63,117 nt of DNA from an uncultured Oscillospiraceae bacterium (GCA_934645175.1 CAKUDE010000010.1:1-63117); one strand, 5' to 3'. Shown: positions 36,662 to 45,641, counted from the first letter of the stretch. The notes: a model not told the origin generated them from the letters alone. Numbers and translations are program-made.

Positions 36662-37930
36662 ATGAAATCCTTTGTTCTACGCGGCAACTTGTGTGACTGT
36701 AGCTCCGTCGATGCCGTCCGGATTCGGGAGCGAGCATGGCTCGTTTGCGAGGACGGTTTGTGCAGTAACGTGTTCGACGTACTGCCGGAGCGGTACCGAA
36801 ACCTTCCCGTCACCGACTTTGGAGACGCTCTGATCCTTCCCGGATTGGCGGATCTTCATGTCCATGCGCCGCAGTTTTCTTTCCGTGGCCTTGGCATGGA
36901 TATGGAGCTGCTTGACTGGCTGGAGCGGTACACCTTCCCCGAGGAATCGAAGTATGCCGACGCGGAGTACGCCGCGCGCGCTTACGGCCAGTTTGTTGGC
37001 GCACTGCGCCGCAGCTTTACAACCCGTGTTGTTGCTTTCGGTACGATTCACCGCGGAGCGACGAAGCTCCTGATGCGCCTGCTGGATGAAAGCGGCCTTG
37101 TTGCTTACGTTGGAAAGGTCAATATGGATCGCAACTGCCCAGAGACATTGCGCGAGGATACCGCCGCTTCTCTGGAGACGACGGAGGCGTGGATTTGCGA
37201 AACACGGGAACGGTTTGCCAATGTGAGGCCGATTTTGACGCCGCGTTTTGCGCCGAGCTGCACGCCGGAGCTTCTGGATGGACTGGGACATCTGGCACGG
37301 AAATATGCGCTTCCCGTGCAGAGCCACCTGTCTGAGAATTTTGGCGAGATCGCCTGGGTAAAGGAGCTGTTTCCGGACTCCGAGTTTTATGGCGAGGTCT
37401 ATGACCGCTTCGGCCTGCTCGGCGGGGATACGCCCTGCATCATGGCGCACTGCGTTCATTCCGGTGAGGCCGAGCGTGCGCTGATGCGCAAAAACGGCGT
37501 ATTTGTTGCGCATTCCCCGCTGTCAAATTCCAACCTTGCCTCCGGAGCAGCGCCTGTTTCGGCCTACCTTGCGGAGGGGCTGCGCGTCGGCGTTTCCTCC
37601 GATGTTGCCGGCGGTGAGACGGAAAATCTTTTTGCTGTGCTTGCGGGAGCGATCCGCGCCTCAAAGCTGCGCTGGCGATTGCTTGACGAGAGCGTCAGGC
37701 CGTTGACGGTCGATCAGGCACTCTATATGGCGACGCGCGGCGGCGGTGCTTTTTTTGGCAAGGTCGGTGCGTTTGAACCGGGTTATGAGCTGGATGCGAT
37801 CGTCCTTGACGATACGGCGCTTGTGCATCCGCAGCCGCTTTCGGTGCGAAGCCGTCTGGAGCGGTGCCTGTATCTGGCCGACGACCGGCAGCTTGCCGCA
37901 AAATATGTCCGCGGGCTGCGCCTGTTTTGA
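36662..37930 (+). CDS. guaD: Guanine deaminase-type amidohydrolase
   Basis: 422 residues. Metal ligands: LHVHAPQ (His66, His68), QSHLSEN, AHCVHSGE and SSDVAGG. The PQFSFRG extension after HVHAPQ and the overall pattern are those of guanine deaminase, which converts guanine to xanthine and ammonia. AAAGGGGG lies before the ATG. Single-gene unit with a full-consensus promoter and its own terminator. No purine riboswitch fits in the roughly 30-base leader. Confidence 0.88.
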   Translation: MKSFVLRGNLCDCSSVDAVRIRERAWLVCEDGLCSNVFDVLPERYRNLPVTDFGDALILPGLADLHVHAPQFSFRGLGMDMELLDWLERYTFPEESKYADAEYAARAYGQFVGALRRSFTTRVVAFGTIHRGATKLLMRLLDESGLVAYVGKVNMDRNCPETLREDTAASLETTEAWICETRERFANVRPILTPRFAPSCTPELLDGLGHLARKYALPVQSHLSENFGEIAWVKELFPDSEFYGEVYDRFGLLGGDTPCIMAHCVHSGEAERALMRKNGVFVAHSPLSNSNLASGAAPVSAYLAEGLRVGVSSDVAGGETENLFAVLAGAIRASKLRWRLLDESVRPLTVDQALYMATRGGGAFFGKVGAFEPGYELDAIVLDDTALVHPQPLSVRSRLERCLYLADDRQLAAKYVRGLRLF

Positions 37931-37936
37931 ACATGG

Positions 37937-37962
37937 AAGGGACCTTTGCGGTCCCTTTTTTT
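37937..37962 (+). terminator. Terminator of guaD
   Basis: AAGGGACC-TTTGC-GGTCCCTT followed by a T-run. Confidence 0.93.
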
Positions 37963-37994
37963 GTATGAAAGTACCGTTGCGGCGCAAAATATGG

Positions 37995-38023
37995 TTGACC
38001 GCCGCACACGCTTGTGTTACAAT
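37995..38023 (+). promoter_or_regulatory. Promoter of the FemX-like gene
   Basis: TTGACC at 37995-38000, 17-base spacer, TACAAT at 38018-38023. Confidence 0.85.
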
Positions 38024-38058
38024 TTTCCTATCTGAATTTTGGAATCGAGGGATCGGCT

Positions 38059-39081
38059 ATGACGGAGCTCATTACGATAGAGCAGTCTGCTGCGCTGGAT
38101 GATTTTGTCCTGCATCATGAATTCTGCCACTTTATGCAAACTTCGCTCTGGGGGCGTGTGAAAAAGGACTGGGGATGGTATGGCCTGATCTGCCGCGACG
38201 ACAGCGGGAAAATCGTCGGGACGATGGCACTGCTGCGCCACAATGTTCACTATCTGAACACCTGTATGCTGTATGCACCGCGCGGCCCTATCTTTTCGGA
38301 TGGCGACTGGGCGACCTTTGAGGAGCTTGTCGACGCGGCACGCGACCTTGCAAAGCAGACCGGCGCCTACGTTCTGCGCCTTGACCCGCGCATTGAGGAA
38401 AACCGCACGGATTTCTCCGATGAATGCAAACGCCTCGGCTTTACGCAGAATATGGCGACGGACTATACGCTTTTCCAGCCGAGAATGTGCTATGTGCTGG
38501 ACCTCCGCGGCCTTACGCCGGAGACTCTGGAGTCCAAATACCACCGTTCGACGCGTTATAATGTTCATCTTGCCCAGCGACGCGGCATCGAATGCGTGTT
38601 CGGTACGCCGGATGACGTGCCGGAATTCTGTCGTATGATGGCGCAGACGGCGGAGAAAAATGAGTTTACGCCGCGCTCCGGTCCGTATTTCCGTCAGCTT
38701 CTGACGGAGTTGGGCGGCCACGCGAAAATGTACTTTGCAAAGCAGAACGGCGAAATCATCGCGGGTACCATTGCCGTGACCTATGGCAACCGTTCCTGGC
38801 ATATGTATGGCTGTTCGGACAACTCCCGTCTTGCCGACCGCCCGAATGAGTATCTTCAGTGGCGGATGCAGAGCGATGCGATTGAAGCCGGATGCGATGC
38901 CTTTGACTTCCGCGGCGTGGAGGGTTATCCTGTGGACGACAATCCGAAGATCGGCCTGCATAAGTACAAGCAGGGCTACGGCGCGGAATTCCATTCCTAT
39001 GTCGGTCAGTTCGACCTTGTGCTTCGGCCGCAGATGGCGAAGCTTGTTCAACTGGCTGCGAAGATCAAGGCAAAGAGATAA
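38059..39081 (+). CDS. FemABX-family peptidoglycan bridge aminoacyltransferase
   Basis: 340 residues, two GNAT-like halves. Matches the family in FMQTSLWGRVK near the N-terminus, the ARNV-like KYHRSTRYNVHLAQRRGI segment and the C-terminal DFRGVEGYPVDDNPKIGLHKYKQGYGAE segment. Adds amino acids from aminoacyl-tRNA to the lipid II stem lysine or equivalent. Only one copy is seen here. The start ATG has GAGGGAT upstream. The gene stands alone. Confidence 0.9.
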   Translation: MTELITIEQSAALDDFVLHHEFCHFMQTSLWGRVKKDWGWYGLICRDDSGKIVGTMALLRHNVHYLNTCMLYAPRGPIFSDGDWATFEELVDAARDLAKQTGAYVLRLDPRIEENRTDFSDECKRLGFTQNMATDYTLFQPRMCYVLDLRGLTPETLESKYHRSTRYNVHLAQRRGIECVFGTPDDVPEFCRMMAQTAEKNEFTPRSGPYFRQLLTELGGHAKMYFAKQNGEIIAGTIAVTYGNRSWHMYGCSDNSRLADRPNEYLQWRMQSDAIEAGCDAFDFRGVEGYPVDDNPKIGLHKYKQGYGAEFHSYVGQFDLVLRPQMAKLVQLAAKIKAKR

Positions 39082-39237
39082 AATGTCGTGCGGCACCACT
39101 GCTGCGGAGCTCCTTCGCCTGCGGCGAAGGAGGGCTTACACCAAATGCGGAAATGGTGTAAAAATGGTGTAACAGCCGAGACGCCGAACGCTGAAACCCC
39201 TTGAAAATCAAGGAAAATCGAAGGAGAATGAGTATAT
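39082..39237 (+). other. Leader region before ychF with hairpin and short direct repeats
   Basis: A perfect ten-pair CTCCTTCGCC-TGC-GGCGAAGGAG hairpin at 39110-39132 may end femX transcription, though no T-run follows. Two AAATGGTGTAA copies follow, 12 bases apart. No -35/-10 pair for ychF could be placed with confidence. Confidence 0.5.
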
Positions 39238-40335
39238 ATGAAATTAGGTATCGTAGGTTTGCCGAATGTCGGCAAGTCCACGCTGTTCAATGCCATTACA
39301 AATGCGGGGATTCCCGCCGATAACTACGCCTTCTGCACCATTGATCCCAACGTGGGTGTTGTCAGCGTGCCGGACGAGCGCTTGGAGTGGCTGCGTGACC
39401 TGTACCAGCCGAAGAAGTTTACTCCTGCCGTCATCGAATTCGTCGATATTGCCGGACTGGTGCGCGGTGCGTCGAAGGGCGAGGGGCTCGGAAACAAATT
39501 CCTGTCGAATATCCGCACGACGGATGCGATTGTACATGTTGTCCGCTGCTTCGACGACCCGAATGTGACGCACGTTGAGGGCGGTACGGATCCCATCCGG
39601 GACATTGACATTATCAATCTTGAACTGATTTTCTCCGATGTGGAGATGTGTGAGCGCCGTGCGGATAAGGCCATGAAGGCTGCCAAGGGCGGCGATAAGC
39701 GCTTTTTGCATGAAGCGGAGGTGTTTCAGGCGCTTTTGGCGCACCTGAACGAGGGAAAGACTGCCCGCAGCTTTGACTGTACGCCCGAGGACCGTGCGCT
39801 GATTGCTACCTCCGACCTTCTGACGCTCAAGCGCACCATTTATGCGGCCAATCTGTCGGAAAACTATGTAGAAGCCCCGGAGTCCTGTCCCTACTATCAG
39901 AAGGTCAGAGAATTGGCGGATGCAGAGGGCGCTGAGGTGCTGCCCATTTGCGCCAAGCTCGAAGCGGACATTGCGGAGCTGGACGATCCCGAGGAGCGCG
40001 CGATGTTTATGGAGGAGATGGGTTTGAAGCAGTCCGGCCTTGACCGCCTGATCCGTGCAAGCTACCATCTGCTCGGCCTGATCTCCTTCCTGACTGCCGG
40101 GTCTGACGAGTGCCGTGCATGGACCATCCGTAACGGCACGAAGGCGCCGCAGGCGGCGGGCAAGATCCACTCCGACTTTGAGCGTGGCTTCATCCGTGCC
40201 GAGGTGATCGCCTTTGATGACCTCAAGGCCTGCGGCACGCTCGCTGCGGCAAAGGCTAAAGGTCTGGTCCGCAGCGAAGGGAAGGAATATGTTATGAAGG
40301 ACGGCGACATTGTAAACTTCCTGTTCAACGTGTAG
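39238..40335 (+). CDS. ychF: YchF/OLA1-family redox-regulated ATPase
   Basis: 365 residues. P-loop GLPNVGKST (7-15), DIAGLVRGASKGEGLGN, the NLSENY segment replacing the usual G4 motif (which gives ATP preference), a coiled-coil arm, and a TGS domain ending KDGDIVNFLFNV. Binds ribosomes and responds to oxidative stress. AAGGAG precedes the ATG by ten bases. Confidence 0.96.
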   Translation: MKLGIVGLPNVGKSTLFNAITNAGIPADNYAFCTIDPNVGVVSVPDERLEWLRDLYQPKKFTPAVIEFVDIAGLVRGASKGEGLGNKFLSNIRTTDAIVHVVRCFDDPNVTHVEGGTDPIRDIDIINLELIFSDVEMCERRADKAMKAAKGGDKRFLHEAEVFQALLAHLNEGKTARSFDCTPEDRALIATSDLLTLKRTIYAANLSENYVEAPESCPYYQKVRELADAEGAEVLPICAKLEADIAELDDPEERAMFMEEMGLKQSGLDRLIRASYHLLGLISFLTAGSDECRAWTIRNGTKAPQAAGKIHSDFERGFIRAEVIAFDDLKACGTLAAAKAKGLVRSEGKEYVMKDGDIVNFLFNV

Positions 40336-40388
40336 GCTTTCACAAGCGCACCCTCGAAGAGAACAAACGTAAAATCCGAGATAAACGA

Positions 40389-40425
40389 TCGCCACGGGCA
40401 CAGAAGCGGCCCGTGGCGATTTTAT
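40389..40425 (+). terminator. Terminator of ychF
   Basis: TCGCCACGGGC/GCCCGTGGCGA stem followed by TTTTATTT. Confidence 0.9.
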
Positions 40426-40499
40426 TTGTCGAATGCATCGATTTTCTGCCGTAGGGAAAGCTAGGGCAGAACCGAGAAGGGGAAAGGAGAATTTTTGTC

Positions 40500-40811
40500 A
40501 TGACTGTTTTGACGTCCGAAAATTTCCGTGCCGAAGCGGAGCAGGCCGAGCAGCCCGTTCTGATCGATTTTTATGCCGACTGGTGCTCACCGTGCCGCGC
40601 AATGGGAGAAACGTTGGATGCGCTTGAGCCGGAATTTGCCGGAAGCTGCCGGTTTTGCAAGGTCAATATTGAGCAGCAGCGCGGTCTTGCGGAGCAGTTT
40701 GACGTGTTGAGTATCCCGACGCTTGTGCTGATGCACGACGGGGAGATCCAGCAGCGTATCACGGGACTGCGTTCGCGCGAGGAGATCCGCAGCATCCTGA
40801 GCTTTCAGTAA
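40500..40811 (+). CDS. Thioredoxin-family protein with WCSPC active site
   Basis: 103 residues, complete thioredoxin fold. Active site ADWCSPCR (Cys29, Cys32) and cis-proline in SIPTLV. Classical thioredoxin has WCGPC; the Gly-to-Ser change alters the redox potential in model proteins, so it may be a specialised thioredoxin. AAAGGAG is well placed before the ATG. No thioredoxin reductase is adjacent. Confidence 0.92.
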   Translation: MTVLTSENFRAEAEQAEQPVLIDFYADWCSPCRAMGETLDALEPEFAGSCRFCKVNIEQQRGLAEQFDVLSIPTLVLMHDGEIQQRITGLRSREEIRSILSFQ

Positions 40812-40825
40812 GCCGCAGACGGCGA

Positions 40826-40860
40826 AGATACCGCCTGCCCAACAGGGGCAGGCGGTATCT
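40826..40860. terminator. Shared hairpin between convergent thioredoxin and nat genes
   Basis: Fourteen-pair AGATACCGCCTGCC/GGCAGGCGGTATCT stem between the two stops. There is no good T-run on either side, so termination efficiency is uncertain. Confidence 0.6.
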
Positions 40861-40864
40861 GATA

Positions 40865-41668
40865 TCAGGGAAGTGTTATGTCGAGGAAGAATACATCGCG
40901 CAGAGTCTGCTCGATTTCCTTTGTGCCGTGCAGCTCGCGCCGTGTCTCGCCGTCTGCGGTCACGACCTGAAGCGTGTTATCCTGCAAGGCGTAAAAGCCG
41001 TCATCCGAACACCGGAACACACGGCGGTGCCGGACAAATACCGAATCCGGATTTCCATAGCAATAGGCATTGACCAGTTCAAAATCCATCGGCGCGCAGT
41101 GTTCCACGCCGACAAGAAGCTCGCGCATTACGCTGCCATCCGCCTCAAGGCGGCAGATCGCCCACCAGAATTCATCGAGGTGTTCGGCCCAGTATTCCTC
41201 GTTGCCGTGCGTCATATGCCGGTTTTCCTCCAACGCGATGGCGCCGGGGAACATTCTCCCACCGTAGCCGACATCGCAGAACCAGAGCGTGCTGTCAAGG
41301 CGGACGAGAATCCCATGATGGCGGATACGCGCCAGCGCGGGTGCGTTGCGCTGCACGCGGCTGAAGCAGGCGTAGGCGTCGAAGCCCAAGGCGCGCAGCA
41401 GCGAAAGGAACAGCGCGTTCAGCTCAAAGCAGTAGCCGCCGCGTCTGCGCTCGACGACCTTTTCATAAATGTCGGCAATTTTCAGCGATACGGGCAGGTG
41501 GAATTCACAGACATCCAGGTTCTCATACGGAACGTTCGCCTGATGAGTGCGGATCAGCTCGCTCAGGCATTCGGGCGTGTGCGCAATGGGGCCACTCCAG
41601 CCCATGCGTGCGAGGTAGCGCTGTACCGAGGGCAGCGGTTCGTAGGCGGCGTCAAACAGCGGATGCAT
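40865..41668 (-). CDS. nat: Arylamine N-acetyltransferase
   Basis: 267 residues with the full NAT triad: Cys80 in RRGGYCFELN, His118 in IRHHGIL and Asp132 in FCDVGYGG. Transfers acetyl from acetyl-CoA to arylamines and hydrazines. In gut bacteria such enzymes can inactivate arylamine drugs such as 5-aminosalicylate; whether this one does is not known. Monocistronic, with its own promoter at 41706-41734. Confidence 0.93.
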   Translation of the reverse strand: MHPLFDAAYEPLPSVQRYLARMGWSGPIAHTPECLSELIRTHQANVPYENLDVCEFHLPVSLKIADIYEKVVERRRGGYCFELNALFLSLLRALGFDAYACFSRVQRNAPALARIRHHGILVRLDSTLWFCDVGYGGRMFPGAIALEENRHMTHGNEEYWAEHLDEFWWAICRLEADGSVMRELLVGVEHCAPMDFELVNAYCYGNPDSVFVRHRRVFRCSDDGFYALQDNTLQVVTADGETRRELHGTKEIEQTLRDVFFLDITLP

Positions 41669-41705
41669 ATTCTTCCGAAGGCTCCTTTTCCATGTGTTTT
41701 CTTTT

Positions 41706-41734
41706 ATTATACGCCCTGCCTCCGCTGCGGTCAA
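41706..41734 (-). promoter_or_regulatory. Promoter of nat
   Basis: Minus strand: TATAAT at 41706-41711, 17-base spacer, TTGACC at 41729-41734. It sits directly beyond the serpin terminator. Confidence 0.88.
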
Positions 41735-41738
41735 GAAG

Positions 41739-41777
41739 AAAAACCGCCTCTCCTGTGAGGAGAAGAGGCGGTTTTTC
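41739..41777 (-). terminator. Terminator of lysR-serpin
   Basis: AACCGCCTCTTCTCCT on the minus strand pairs with AGGAGAGGCGGTT with a small bulge, then TTTTTC. Confidence 0.85.
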
Positions 41778-43037
41778 TTATGCAACGGAATTAATGACGC
41801 CGCAGAAAACGATGGCATTCGTTTGACGGTCATAGATCACCATAACGAAGGGACGATCCAGATTGACGATTTTCGGATCCTCCGGCACGGCCGTCGCCGT
41901 ATCCATCATAACGCCCGTGGCTGCGCCTGCGCGGGTGCCCAGCTCATCGACCTCCAGGAAGGTTTTGTGGACAATGCTGCTGACGTAGAGGCTCTCGCTG
42001 CTGATCCCGCTGAGATCCGCCAGATCGCAGAACAAATCGGACACGCCCATGGCCTGAAGCACCTTGGTCAGCTCAAAGTCACACTCCGTTTTATATTTCG
42101 GCATGGTGGCGAGAACGCGTGTGCTTCCGGCATTTTCCAGCATTTTCAGGAAACCTTCACCGGTTAGAGAGGCCAGATAGTCCTGCACGGATACGCCCTC
42201 GTTCGGCAGCAGCGCCGCGTAGGCATAGCGCCCGCCGCTGTAGTTTTTGATAAAACCGGTGGCCTTGCCGTCGGAGAGGTAGCCGCGCTCCTCTGAGCGC
42301 ATCATCGTGACCTTCTGGTCGCCGCCGGGCGCATGGAATGTGCCGTCGCGCAGATCATCTTTCGTATAGGGATTTGCCCATTCACCGTCGAAGGTCAGGG
42401 CGTTGACCAGCACCATGCGGGTGTCGGCATCCAGCCTGCCGAGAAGCTTTTTGATGCGGTCTTTGGTGTTTTTTGCGACCCAGCCGTTGATGTCGGCAAG
42501 CGTTTTCTCATTCATCGCGGCGGTATAGGCGCTTGCGCCGAAGTAGTCGGCATTCTTTTGCAGGAACGTCTGCTGAACCGGCAGCCCCTCTTTCATCCAG
42601 ATGGCGTTGGCGCTGACCAGCTCCTGTCCGGGATCGCGTGCGGCAAACCAGTTGTTCAGCTCGTCAATGGAGGCGCCGAGCGCCTGTTCAAGCTGTGAAA
42701 GCGTTTGACCGTTTGCACCGTTGGCGACAAGCGCCAGCGCCGTCAGGATGGATTCCGGCGAAAGCACGGTGTTTTTGCCTTCCTGATAGGCGTTTTTCAG
42801 CAGTGCAAAGGAAAAATCCGTTACGGACGCATACAGGGCATCGGGGATTTCGGCTGACTGAACGGGATTGCGGGTGACGCCCGCCATCAGATCCTGTGAA
42901 CGCTTGGGCGGCTGAACGTTGTTCGACGGCTGTGTCGGATCGTTTCCGGTCGGTGCTATTTTCGCGGTACAGGCGCACAGCGGCAAGAGCAGCGCCGCAG
43001 TCAGCAGAAGGCAGAGAATTTTGAGATTGGGCTTCAT
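41778..43037 (-). CDS. Serpin-family protease inhibitor, secreted lipoprotein
   Basis: 419 residues. Signal sequence with a lipobox ending LLLPLCAC, a Pro/Thr/Asn-rich spacer to about 60, then a complete serpin fold (NTVLSPESILTALALVANGA, TFLEVDELGTRAGAATG, LDRPFVMVI). The reactive loop is present: hinge Gly367-Thr368 and small residues 370-375, as needed for inhibition. Counting as in antitrypsin puts P1-P1' at Ala381-Thr382, which would suit an elastase-like target. AAAGGAG precedes the ATG. It begins 35 bases after the lysR stop and shares its transcript. Confidence 0.92.
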   Translation of the reverse strand: MKPNLKILCLLLTAALLLPLCACTAKIAPTGNDPTQPSNNVQPPKRSQDLMAGVTRNPVQSAEIPDALYASVTDFSFALLKNAYQEGKNTVLSPESILTALALVANGANGQTLSQLEQALGASIDELNNWFAARDPGQELVSANAIWMKEGLPVQQTFLQKNADYFGASAYTAAMNEKTLADINGWVAKNTKDRIKKLLGRLDADTRMVLVNALTFDGEWANPYTKDDLRDGTFHAPGGDQKVTMMRSEERGYLSDGKATGFIKNYSGGRYAYAALLPNEGVSVQDYLASLTGEGFLKMLENAGSTRVLATMPKYKTECDFELTKVLQAMGVSDLFCDLADLSGISSESLYVSSIVHKTFLEVDELGTRAGAATGVMMDTATAVPEDPKIVNLDRPFVMVIYDRQTNAIVFCGVINSVA

Positions 43038-43072
43038 AGCAAAGGCTCCTTTCGGTTCGTTTGAGGGAAATA

Positions 43073-44008
43073 TCACCGCTTAGACGCCGTGCGGCCGGGG
43101 GAGTTCCGCTCCTGTGCCGGGTTTTCTTCGGAAAGGCGCAGCAGCAGGGTCTCCAATGCGGCTGCGGCCATACTCCGCGGGCGGTCGCTGCGGCGAATGA
43201 GGCAGACGCTGCGCTCCGGCAGAGCCTCGCGCAGAGAAAGACATTGCACTTCCGGTTCCGGGAGAAAAAATTCGGGGACAAAAGCAATGCCCAGGCCGCT
43301 TTTGACAAGCGGCAGGAGCTGTGTGGAGGTTGCCGCTTCAATATCCGGGGCATAGCTTAGTCCGTGACGCCGAAACAGTGCGTCATACAGCTCAAAGGTG
43401 CTGGTGCCGCGCCGCAGTGAAATGAGGGGAAGCGCCGCCAGCTCGCGCAACGTCCACGTTCGGGCGATACCGATCGGGAGCGCCGCGCCGCACACGGCGG
43501 TCTCGCGGAAGCTCGCCAGCACCGTAACCTCCAGCGGAGACGGCAGAACGTCCGGCAGCGCCGTGACGACGGCAAGCTCGGCAAGACCGTTCCGCAGCGC
43601 ATCAACGGCTTCCGGCGCGGACTGATTGGAAACACGCAGACGTATGGCGGGATTTTCCAGGTGGAATCGGTTCAGTGCGCGCAGAAGCACACAGTGCAGC
43701 GCCGTTTCGCTGCACGCGATAGACACCGTTCCGCTGCGAAGCTCGCGTTGACGCAGCAGCTCCGCTTCTCCGGCACGAAGCTGTTCCATTGCGGCCGTGA
43801 CGTGCGCATAAAGCGCCTCGCCCTCCGGTGTCAGCTCCACGCCGCGGCTGGAGCGCAGAAACAATCGGCAGCCCAGCTCGCTTTCCAGATTATGAATGGC
43901 GCGCGTCAGGTTTGGCTGACTGTTGACGAGTGCCTCCGCCGCCCGCGTAAAGCTGCGGTACCGCGCGACTGCTTCAAAAATTCGATAGTAGTCCAGTGTA
44001 ATGTCCAT
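43073..44008 (-). CDS. LysR-family transcriptional regulator
   Basis: 311 residues. N-terminal helix-turn-helix (DYYRIFEAVARYRSFTRAAEAL, SQPNLTRAIHNLE), then a periplasmic-binding-like effector domain (about 90-290). The start ATG 44008 has GGAGG six bases upstream; ATGs just upstream sit on or inside that site. It is upstream of the serpin on the same strand and divergent from the MATE gene, the usual LysR target geometry. Confidence 0.93.
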   Translation of the reverse strand: MDITLDYYRIFEAVARYRSFTRAAEALVNSQPNLTRAIHNLESELGCRLFLRSSRGVELTPEGEALYAHVTAAMEQLRAGEAELLRQRELRSGTVSIACSETALHCVLLRALNRFHLENPAIRLRVSNQSAPEAVDALRNGLAELAVVTALPDVLPSPLEVTVLASFRETAVCGAALPIGIARTWTLRELAALPLISLRRGTSTFELYDALFRRHGLSYAPDIEAATSTQLLPLVKSGLGIAFVPEFFLPEPEVQCLSLREALPERSVCLIRRSDRPRSMAAAALETLLLRLSEENPAQERNSPGRTASKR

Positions 44009-44055
44009 TGACATCCTCCATATCAAATCGGCATGACGACCATATCAACAATAGA

Positions 44056-44085
44056 TTATCCGTATAAGAACGAAACCATTATAAT
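44056..44085 (+). promoter_or_regulatory. Possible MATE promoter and LysR-type site
   Basis: TATAAT at 44080-44085 is clear; the -35 (TTATCC, 18-base spacer) is weak, as expected for an activated promoter. The T-N11-A pattern of LysR sites occurs at 44052-44064. The assignment is tentative. Confidence 0.45.
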
Positions 44086-44121
44086 ACGTCCTTAGGATGG
44101 AATCAAGGGAGGAATCGTGAA

Positions 44122-45534
44122 ATGAATCAGGATCTGACGACCGGGCGGCCCGGTCGTGTGCTCTGGAGATTTTGCCTGCCGCTGTTTGGCAGCATCATAT
44201 TCCAGCAGCTTTACAACATTGCCGACAGCTTTGTTGCCGGAAAGTTTATCGGAGAGAATGCGCTGGCTGCCGTTGGTAACAGCTATGAAATTACGCTGAT
44301 CTTTATTGCGTTTGCATTCGGCTGCAATATCGGCTGCTCGGTCGTAGCGGCGCAGTGCTTTGGCGCGAAGGATTACCGCAGCATGAAAACGGCGATCTAC
44401 ACCTCGCTGCTCGCGAGTACGGGCCTGTGCGTGATTCTGATGGTGATCGGGTTGCTGCTGTCGAGGCAGCTCCTCGGGCTGATCAATACGCCGGAGGAGA
44501 TTCTGGCCGACTCACAGCTTTATCTGGATATTTACATCTGGGGCTTGCCCTTCGTATTTTTGTACAACGTGGCAACGGGTATTTTTTCCGCTTTAGGAGA
44601 TTCCAAAACGCCGTTTTTCTTTCTGATGGCCTCATCATTGTCCAATATCGCCGTGGACATTCTGTTTGTCACAAGCCTTGGTATGGGCGTTGACGGCGTG
44701 GCGTGGGCAACCTTCCTTTGCCAGGGGGTGAGCTGCGTGTTGGCGCTGATGTTTGTATTCCGCCGCTTGGCAAAGATCCGCCTGCCGGAGGGGGAGAGAG
44801 CGCGGTTATTTTCCGGACGACTGCTCGGCCGCGTGGCGCGCGTTGCCGTTCCCAGCATCTTGCAGCAGAGCTTTGTCTCCGTCGGTAATATTATCCTGCA
44901 GGGTGTGATCAACTCCTTCGGTACCGCCGTCATGGCGGGCTATTCCGCCTCAATCAAGCTGAATAACCTGGTGATTACCTCGCTTGTCACGCTTGGAAAC
45001 GGCGTTTCCAACTATACGGCGCAGAATCTGGGAGCAGGGAAGCCGGAGCGTATCCGGCAGGGCTTCCGGGTCGGGCTTCGGATGGTGTGGGCGCTCTGTA
45101 TTCCGCTGACGGCGCTGTATCTCTTTGCGGGAGCGCCGCTGGTGAAGATCTTCGTGGATCAGCCGACGCAGAAGGCGTTGGATACCGGCGTGCAGCTTCT
45201 GCGCATCGTCGCTCCGTTCTATGCCGTCATTGCCTCAAAGATGATTGCCGATGCCGTTCTTCGCGGCGCGGGACGTATGGGTCCTTTCATGGTTTCAACG
45301 TTTACCGATCTTCTGCTGCGTGTGGCGCTGGCGTTCATCCTGTCGCGCTCTCTGGCAGAGACGGGTATCTGGCTGTCGTGGCCGATCGGCTGGACGGCGG
45401 CAACGGTGATCTCGCTTCTGTTTTACCGCTTTCTGCCGCTGGAAGCAGGGACGCCTGCGCAGACTGCCGCCTTGGAGGTGCAGGAAAAAATGGAGGCGGA
45501 GGACGCTGCCGAGGGCGAGTATTCGGAATTGTAA
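44122..45534 (+). CDS. MATE-family efflux transporter
   Basis: 470 residues, about 12 membrane segments in two homologous halves (FQQLYNIADSFVAGKFIGENALAAVGNS opens the first, QQSFVSVGNIILQGVINSFG the second). NorM/DinF-type MATE proteins export cationic drugs or metabolites by Na+ or H+ antiport; substrate not predictable. The acidic C-terminal tail (about 455-470) is not typical. Divergent from lysR. Confidence 0.93.
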   Translation: MNQDLTTGRPGRVLWRFCLPLFGSIIFQQLYNIADSFVAGKFIGENALAAVGNSYEITLIFIAFAFGCNIGCSVVAAQCFGAKDYRSMKTAIYTSLLASTGLCVILMVIGLLLSRQLLGLINTPEEILADSQLYLDIYIWGLPFVFLYNVATGIFSALGDSKTPFFFLMASSLSNIAVDILFVTSLGMGVDGVAWATFLCQGVSCVLALMFVFRRLAKIRLPEGERARLFSGRLLGRVARVAVPSILQQSFVSVGNIILQGVINSFGTAVMAGYSASIKLNNLVITSLVTLGNGVSNYTAQNLGAGKPERIRQGFRVGLRMVWALCIPLTALYLFAGAPLVKIFVDQPTQKALDTGVQLLRIVAPFYAVIASKMIADAVLRGAGRMGPFMVSTFTDLLLRVALAFILSRSLAETGIWLSWPIGWTAATVISLLFYRFLPLEAGTPAQTAALEVQEKMEAEDAAEGEYSEL

Positions 45535-45547
45535 ATTACAGACAGAA

Positions 45548-45574
45548 AAGGGCTGCCTCGATGAGGCAGCCCTT
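45548..45574. terminator. Hairpin after the MATE gene
   Basis: Perfect 12-pair AAGGGCTGCCTC-GAT-GAGGCAGCCCTT between convergent genes. No T-run follows on plus; a short T-run occurs on minus. Confidence 0.6.
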
Positions 45575-45641
45575 CGACATATCCAAAATGGGCGCAAGCG
45601 TTTATACCATGCGGCATGGCAGTCCGATACTCGGCGCCCCG

